Translations under genes and position numbers: made by a program
Notes under the pieces: generated by a model
The model's input: only the letters and a program-made list of their open reading frames with translations
Told to the model about the DNA's origin: nothing
Databases searched by the model: none
Assembly (NCBI GenBank): GCA_963971425.1
Contig: OZ020521.1
Coordinates: 1,366,501-1,430,500, forward strand
Source: Bryoerythrophyllum caledonicum
Taxonomy: Eukaryota > Streptophyta > Bryopsida > Pottiales > Pottiaceae
DNA: 64,000 nt
Direction: 5' to 3'
Part shown: piece after piece, positions 57,701-64,000 of the stretch
Position numbering within the stretch: position 1 is the first letter of the stretch
How the letters are laid out: every line of letters begins with the position of its first letter

Positions 57701-60000
57701 TGCCCTAGCCCCTGCGTTCTTCTTGCCCGCCTATGTACGCCCCGGCCCGTCGTGACACATTTTTCTACGAAATATTTGTGACGGCTATTGCCTCTTGTGC
57801 CCTGACACATTTCTCTACAAAATGCTTGTGACATGTAAATTTGCCTCCTGTGAAACCGTACTTGTTAGGACCTCCAAAAAAGCAAAAGCATAAACTTTTT
57901 ATGTTATTATAAAGTTATTTACATTGATATTATGAATTCCATTTTCACTTTGAAAATGACAGACACACAAATTGTCTAAAATGGTATTGACATTAAATCC
58001 AAGCATGTTTCACATGAACAATGGTATAAGTTTAATATCCATGAATATAACATCATGGTTCACATCAAATTGTTCACCAAAATGAAAACAATATCCAAAT
58101 GTATATTCAACACAGAAATTAGTAGACACTCATAACAAAAAAGAACCAAACAATACAAAGTAGAAACTCTACTTGGTATACTCTTCTTCTTCTTCATGTT
58201 CTTATGATCTTGTTCTTGTTCATTACAATCCTCTTCGAGATTCAAGTGGCGCTTATCCGCGTAGACGGAGCATGTTGTCTCCATGCGGTCCATAGAAAGA
58301 ATGTTCTTCACATGGAAGACATTCTTCTCGACCTCCAAATAGAATTCAATGAATTTTTCCTTTCCTCTTTGAGTCTACATTACAGAATTAAATTATGTCA
58401 ATGGCATACTTAAACTTAAAATACATAATAAACAAGTTTACAAACTTTATAAATAATAAAAGTAATTGAACTTATATGGCTTGAGTAGACTATTGACGGT
58501 GCCAACGTACAAAGTGTTCCATACACTTGACTCAGAGCTTCAAAATCTTGTTCCAGTCCTTCTTTTGGTTGAAAATACAGTGAAGATCCTTTAGTTACAC
58601 AATCTCCAACTCGTCTACGCCATTCCATAACTTCCATAACCGTATTAACAAAATCGGGATGGCGCGGCAGCGCGTCAAGGCATGCCGCATTCAATTCTTC
58701 AACTCCTTCCTTCTTTGTCCCAAGGTGAGTGGCATACTTCTTCCCCAATACTATGGCAGTAAAAGGTATTTACCAGCCATTACGGTCAACGGTGGCCTCT
58801 ATCTCCACCCCTACCGATAACGCCTCCACCGCCTTCATCGACGCTAGAAGTTTTTTTCAAAACTCCTTCTGTTGTCTCTTGAACGGCTTTGTTAAAATTC
58901 TTGCATTCATACGGTGGAAGTTGGTATTGCAAAGTCCTTTTTCCTTCCACAATCGACCAAGTTTTTGCGTCGTGAGCTTTATGCGATGGTGATGATGAAG
59001 ATGATTATTCAAGTGTCATTGATTCTTCCTTGGACCCAATCCGCAATTCTCAACCTTGCAATGTCATGGCTTCTTGTAGTCCCGGTCGAGAACGGCAAGT
59101 GGTAAGCCGGATAATTCCATCCCGTGGAATGGAAAAAACTACACATAAGAAAGAATGAAATAAGAATCTTACATCTTCAAACCTCTCTAAGTAGTACAAG
59201 ACCTAATCACAACACTTAGAAGAATGAAAGAGATTATTCTAAAATACCAATACCCGTCATGATATCAAAACACACCAAACACAATATAATGTAATGGAAA
59301 AATTGAAGCAATACTTGCTAGGACCCCCCAAAGAAGCACCTAATATGTCACAACTATATAATACCCGTTAGGACTTAATAAACATATAGACGTAACTAAA
59401 TAAAGGAAAAAATTATGCAATGCCCTTCATGTCCTAAAAATGGGCACATAAAACGTCTCACAAAAAGTCTCTAGCAACATACCAATACATGTCACAATGT
59501 AAATTAGGGCGCTAAATATGTCACAACTAATGGCTGTGACAAGTCTACAATATTCGTCACGAATACCAAGAACAGGTCACTAACTTAGAATCCATCACTA
59601 TTTCCTCACTTTCTCACAACAAAATCCACTCACAATGTGTCACATCATGCATTGTAGACCAATTACAAAGCTCTTATGACTAACTAAATTGGTAAGAAAG
59701 ACAAACACTACTACTCTTGTAAAACCCCAATACTTGAAAACCACCATATATTGCAAAATAAAGTCACTTACATTGCATGCCTCCCTCAAGCATACCTAGA
59801 TACAGTTCTTATCTCCCATTGCAATATCTACATACAATTCCTATCTTCCATTCACAGGAGGCAAGACCCGTCACCGGCATTTCGTAGAGAGATGTGTCAT
59901 GACATAGGAGGCAATACCCGTCACGGGTATTTCGTAGAGAAATGTGTCACGACGGGCTGGGGGTACATAGGCGGGCGAGAGGAGCGCACCGGCCAGGGCA
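57701..60000. mobile_element. 2.3-kb DNA transposon with imperfect TIRs of about 130 bp
   Basis: The left end, TGCCCTAGCCCCTGCGTTCT, and the inverse of the right end, TGCCCTGGCCGGTGCGCTCC, continue together through CTTGCCCGCCTATGTAC and GCCCGTCGTGACACATTT. Both ends also carry two subterminal units of GACACATTTCTCTACGAAAT with GTGACGGGTATTGCCTC. The target duplication is unclear. No transposase is recognisable. The superfamily is open. Confidence 0.7.
58416..59000 (-). CDS. Hypothetical exons inside the 2.3-kb TIR element
   Basis: Minus-strand frame 58416-58748 contains GKKYATHLGTKKEGVEELNA, MEVMEWRRRVGDC and LEQDFEALSQVYGTLCTLAP. An upstream segment, 58788-58860, reads ASMKAVEALSVGVEIEATVD and ends at a donor NGW/GTAAAT, with an acceptor CATAG ahead of the next exon, so the two could be spliced. 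A further segment at 58060-58338 is Lys/Glu-rich. No domain recognised; it may be transposon-derived or captured. Confidence 0.3.
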
Positions 60001-60024
60001 TGTGCTAGGAGGGGAGGAGGGTTT

Positions 60025-60180
60025 GTGTGCCAGTTGGCTAGGGTTTGACCACGTGACCGGCTGGGAGGGATGACACCTCTAGAGCTGCAAGTGGCCCCTT
60101 CATCCCACGAGGGGGACCGAGGGGGTCAGTTCGTCCTAGGCATAAGCTTAGAGGTGGAACGAACAAACACTTTATTTCTT
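60025..60180 (+). repeat. Dispersed repeat, copy 2, with LINE-like tail
   Basis: Matches 6345-6500 inverted (GGGTTTGACCAC, GGGATGACACCTCTAGAGCT, CATCCCACGAGGGGG). Its last part, 60139-60176 (GGCATAAGCTTAGAGGTGGA and on to CACTTTATT), agrees with the giant LINE 3' UTR at 31 of 38 positions by eye. It lacks the LINE hairpin. A SINE that borrowed the LINE tail, or a remnant of a LINE subfamily, would fit. Confidence 0.5.
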
Positions 60181-60252
60181 GAAAGACCAGAATTTATTTA
60201 ATTTTTCAAAAAGGGCCTACGAAGAAGCAAATAGACCCTGGGCATTGAGAAG

Positions 60253-63200
60253 TGTTAAAACAGGATGAATGTACATCCATTCACTCCGGGGTTCTTAATC
60301 AGGAGCATTCAGCTCACCTACCCGGATTAGGTAGACCTTCTAGTTAACACGCAGTTAACCAGCAGCTACCGTTAATCCCGAGGCATTAACTACCAGCTAC
60401 CGTTAATCCCGAGGCATTAACTACCAGCTACCGTTAATCCCGAGGCATTAACTACCAGCTACCGTTAATCCCGAGGCATTAACTACAAGCTACCGTTAAT
60501 CCCAAGGCATTAACCACCAGCTACCTATAGTTAACTCACAACTAGCTGAACCTACCGTTAATCCCGAGGCATTAATGCCTCAAGATAAATAAACCAAGGC
60601 CTGTGCTCATAGAGATAGTTCATTCTTGTTGTTCATCTGGTTTGTTTGCTTCACATCTCTTAACACGTTATCAGCACTTCCGCTCATGTCTTTCAATTTT
60701 AATTTATTTTGCTCTCTTCATCATCCTCCGCTTGTGTAGACATACATGAAGTTTTCTTTTTCTCTCTTTTGTTGTTTAGACAGCCAGCTTTATAGACAGA
60801 AACACCTGAAGCCAAACCTATTGTAGAAACCATAGAAGTCATAGCTATGGCAGCACATCGTCCACCCCGCGATAGCCGCATACAGCCTCTCATCTTTGAA
60901 CCTTTAGAACCCGATGGATCGAACTACTTAGGTTGGAATATAGACATGCGGACATACTTATGCGCTGAGGAACTAGACGTCACGTTAAACCCAACACCCG
61001 AGGAGGAGATTCCAGCTACATACAAATGACAGACACTTCTTCTCCTTCGACGTCACCTTGATCCTTCACTGCGACAGCAATATATCCAGGTAGAAGACCC
61101 CGCCGCACTGTGGACAGCTTTGGAGGCCCGATTCAAACACGAGGAGACCATATTTTTACCTCAAGCCCATAGCGAGTGGATCGCTCTTCGTGTCATGGAC
61201 TTCCCCAACTTTCTTGCATTCAACTCGGAGCTCCACAGGATCGTTGCACAACTCCGACTTTGCGGCGACACAGTAGCAGACACCGAGTTGATTGACAAGA
61301 CGCTGTCGACGTTTCCACCTGCATGCGCGATCTTAGCCCAGCAATACCGCAACATGAGGTTCACGACACATGCCAAACTCATGTCTTACCTGCTCTTGGC
61401 TGAGAAGCAACAACAACTGCTGCTGAAGAACGCCGAATTGCGCCCAGCCAAGGAGATCCATACAAGCAAAGTACAGCGTCAACCGCAGACCTCTACTCAC
61501 ACCATTTTACAAGACCCGTCGTACTTCGAGTTCAAAACTCGAAACGAACCGTGGCAAAGTTGTGACATAGTCACATAGCAGGCACAAGGAACTTCAAGTT
61601 CCGTGAGGGCCGGACAAAGATTGTTTTGCCCGGGGGAGCCCCCCTCATCTGTGCACGGGCTATGTATGCCCCAGACGTCCCATGTAGCCTGATCAGCTAC
61701 CGTGACTTACTGGCCAACAATATCCACGTCTCCACTGCGTGTGAGAACGATGAAGAGGTGCTGGAGCTCAGGCGAGGGCCGACGATCCTCGCCACCGCAC
61801 ACGCGAGAGCCAACGGCCTATACGAGCTTGCTATCAAGCAAGTCGAGCCCCCCTGCAAAGGTGAAGAAGAGGCCGATGGACGCCTTGGAGCGTGTCATCA
61901 GCGCCTACCCCCTAGGAGCATGATATCATCGTTCCTAGCCACCAGCAGCAAGGCCAACCTATGGCACCGCCGGCTAGACCATCCGGGAACGACGATGATG
62001 AGGAAGATGATCTCTCAGCTCACAGGCCATGACCTGTGCACCAACGACGCGGAGCGCGTAGATGAGTGCCCCGCATGCATACAAGGGAAGCTGATAAGAC
62101 AACCGTCGAGGTGGAAGCTCCCGACAGAGATGCCAGCCGCCTTACACCGCCTCCATGGCGATTGGTGCGGTCCCATCACACCTCAATCCGGTCAGTTTAA
62201 ATACTTCTTTGTGCTTGTTGATGCATCTGGGAGACATGCTGAAGTTTCATTGCTTACAACCCGAAATATAGTCTTCCCTAAAACCTTAACGATGCTTATT
62301 AGATTCCGGAACCATTTTCCTGATAATCAGATTTGTTATCTTTGAATGGATAATGCCTTAGAATTCAAATTCCAAGCCTTCGAAGATTTCTATGTAGCGT
62401 CCGGGATAGAATTAACTTACTCAGTTCCGTATGAACACGCCCAGAATGGTCTAGCAGAAGCCTATATAAAAAAGATTCAACTCATAGTTAGACCCCTTTT
62501 ATTTCATGCGAACCTACCGCCCACCTTGTGGCGTCACGCTGTTTTACACGCCGATGTATTACTTAGGCTCAGACCAACGCTTCTACAAACCCAAAGCCCG
62601 CTCGAACTAGCATCCGGTAGAACACCTCATATCGCCCACTTACGCACCTTTGGCTGCGAAGTATGGGTCCCTGTTTTTGACCCGAAACAGAAGACTTTAA
62701 CACCCCACAGAATTAGAGCCATATACCTTGGATATGACTCCCCAAGTATCATTCGATACAAACTCCCCAAGAGTGACGATATTTACAAGGCTAGATTTCA
62801 GAACTGTAAGTTTATAGAAAAATTCCCAGGTACCCCATACCTAGCCACCTACAAAGCCCTAAACTTCAAGGATTTAGAAACCTTGACTCTAAATCCAGAC
62901 CCACGGACTGCTCTAGCTGAAACTGAGGTTAGAAAATTAATCAACCTACAGAACCTAGCCAAGAACATCCCTGATGGATTCCACTCAAGACCTAGGATCA
63001 TTAAAAGTCCCATACTTGGTTCAGGTAACCCGGTCCCAGTGACCCCAGCCAAGAAACGAAAAATGAACCCGACCCCCCAAACACGTGCAGCCATGCACAT
63101 GCATTACAACCCATCAGAGCCGACTATAGAAATCCCGTGGGATGATTTCCAATCATTCCTCACCCACCCTGAGACGGACCCAACTATACTAGATCAGGCT

Positions 63201-64000
63201 AAGAGTAGCCCAAATTGGCCAGAGTAGGAGAAAGCCTTACAAAACGAATACAAATCCCTTAGAAAACGTGAAGTTTTTGGACCCCTAGTCACCAACCTCA
63301 CAACCAAACCCATAGGGCACAAACTGATATTTACCCGCAAACGAGATGAGCACGGTAAAGTCCTTCGATTTAAGGTCAGGCTAGTGGCCCAAGGTTACAC
63401 ATAGAAACCAGGGATAGATTTTGAGCAAACTTACTCCCCCCGTGCTGGACAGTACATCTTTTCGTTACCTTCTAAGCATAGCAGTCCAGCTAACCCTTGA
63501 AACCCGTCTATTAGACGTTGTTACAGCATATCTATATGGTGACCTAGACACCCATATTCACATTAAACCCCCACCAGACTTCTTACCAGGTGATACCTCT
63601 CCCCAACCCGAGAAGTTTGCTAGATTGAGAATCCACAAGGCCCTTAATGGCTTGAAACAAGCCGGCCGTGCATGGTATCACCATCTAAAGTCCTTTCTAC
63701 TTTCCCGGGGATTCACAACCCACCCAGCCCTACCCTGTGTATTCATCCTTAAAGACGACACTGGTTTCGTGATCCTCGCGGTATACGTTGATGATCTCAA
63801 CTCGATAGAGACATCAACGTTAAGTAAATACGTAGAAACATTACTAACCAAAAAATTCGAGATGAAAGTATTAGGTCGCACATCCTACTGCTTGGGTCTA
63901 TAGATCAAAGACTTCGAGGACGGCAGCTTGCTTCTTCATCAACAGACCTACGGCAAGAAGATGCTATGTGCATTCAACATGGAGAATGCCAAGGCGCTGT
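60253..64000 (+). mobile_element. Ty1/Copia LTR retrotransposon fossil, runs off the window
   Basis: The 5' LTR is 60253-60665 (413 bp), beginning TGTTAA and ending TTAACA, with a CGTTATCAGCAC primer-site-like stretch right after. Inside, the order is that of Copia: a gag-like part (about 60847-61578), protease/integrase-leading part, integrase core with the GPI-zinc and catalytic regions (about 61626-63100), and reverse transcriptase (about 63240 on). The element is broken, with roughly half a dozen breaks by eye. Only one LTR is in view, so LTR divergence cannot date it; gross text is still close to living plant Copia elements, so it is not ancient. Confidence 0.85.
60363..60515. repeat. 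31-bp tandem repeat in the Copia LTR
   Basis: CAGCTACCGTTAATCCCGAG followed by GCATTAACTAC occurs five times at exact 31-bp spacing, with a partial sixth and a stray copy near 60553. Confidence 0.9.

Noticed and set aside
1-64000. CRISPR arrays, rRNA, tRNA, riboswitches
   Set aside because: None seen; the tandem arrays lack CRISPR repeat-spacer structure, and the window is nuclear plant DNA.

Overview
The window looks like gene-poor nuclear DNA of a land plant with a large, repeat-rich genome. The evidence is one intron-rich host gene, plant-type CACTA elements with TIR CACTACAAGAAA or CACTATAAGAAA, a plant Copia retrotransposon, and stacked insertions. I cannot name the species. I saw no rRNA, tRNA, CRISPR or bacterial-style operon.

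Layout. 955-4092 (minus) is the only convincing host gene, a 12-exon S28 Pro-X carboxypeptidase that threads into 501 residues. 6345-6500 is a dispersed repeat that recurs at 60025-60180. 6591-9461 (minus) is a Transposase_24-like (Ptta/En/Spm) gene split by a 1,294-bp CACTA element (7766-9059, TSD AAG). 13073-15035 and 20077-21399 hold two related sets of ORFs resembling a putative plant transposon protein. Between them lie minisatellites and a second CACTA element (16173-18445, TSD GCC).

The centrepiece is 21.86-46.56 kb. Two arms in inverted orientation, each about 4 kb and each with a tandem array around a GCCGACATCGGC-like core, meet at a 267-bp palindrome (42521-42787). This suggests a foldback or long-TIR element. 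A giant LINE sits in its left arm at 25726-42489 (minus), bounded by a perfect 15-bp TSD (GACCCCTTCAATAAA). After removing a nested 1.22-kb LINE copy, the LINE is about 15.5 kb. It carries an ATG-poor proline-rich frame (ORF0), an ORF1 with an RRM-like and coiled-coil protein, and an ORF2 of about 3,780 codons. ORF2 has a huge low-complexity N-terminus, a canonical 2A-like motif (GDIETNPGP) plus two degenerate copies, then APE endonuclease, RT, RNase H and a CCHC knuckle. The 3' end is a covarying hairpin followed by a (TTC)n-like tail.

Three further pieces of the same family are present: the nested antisense copy (29986-31205), a 96-bp tail-only copy with its own TSD (42870-42965), and a 5'-end-only copy (47040-48626). 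The rest is AT-rich spacer (48.6-57.6 kb) containing a TA-flanked MITE (54240-54874), a 2.3-kb TIR element (57701-60000), and the left part of a broken Copia element (60253 to beyond the window end).
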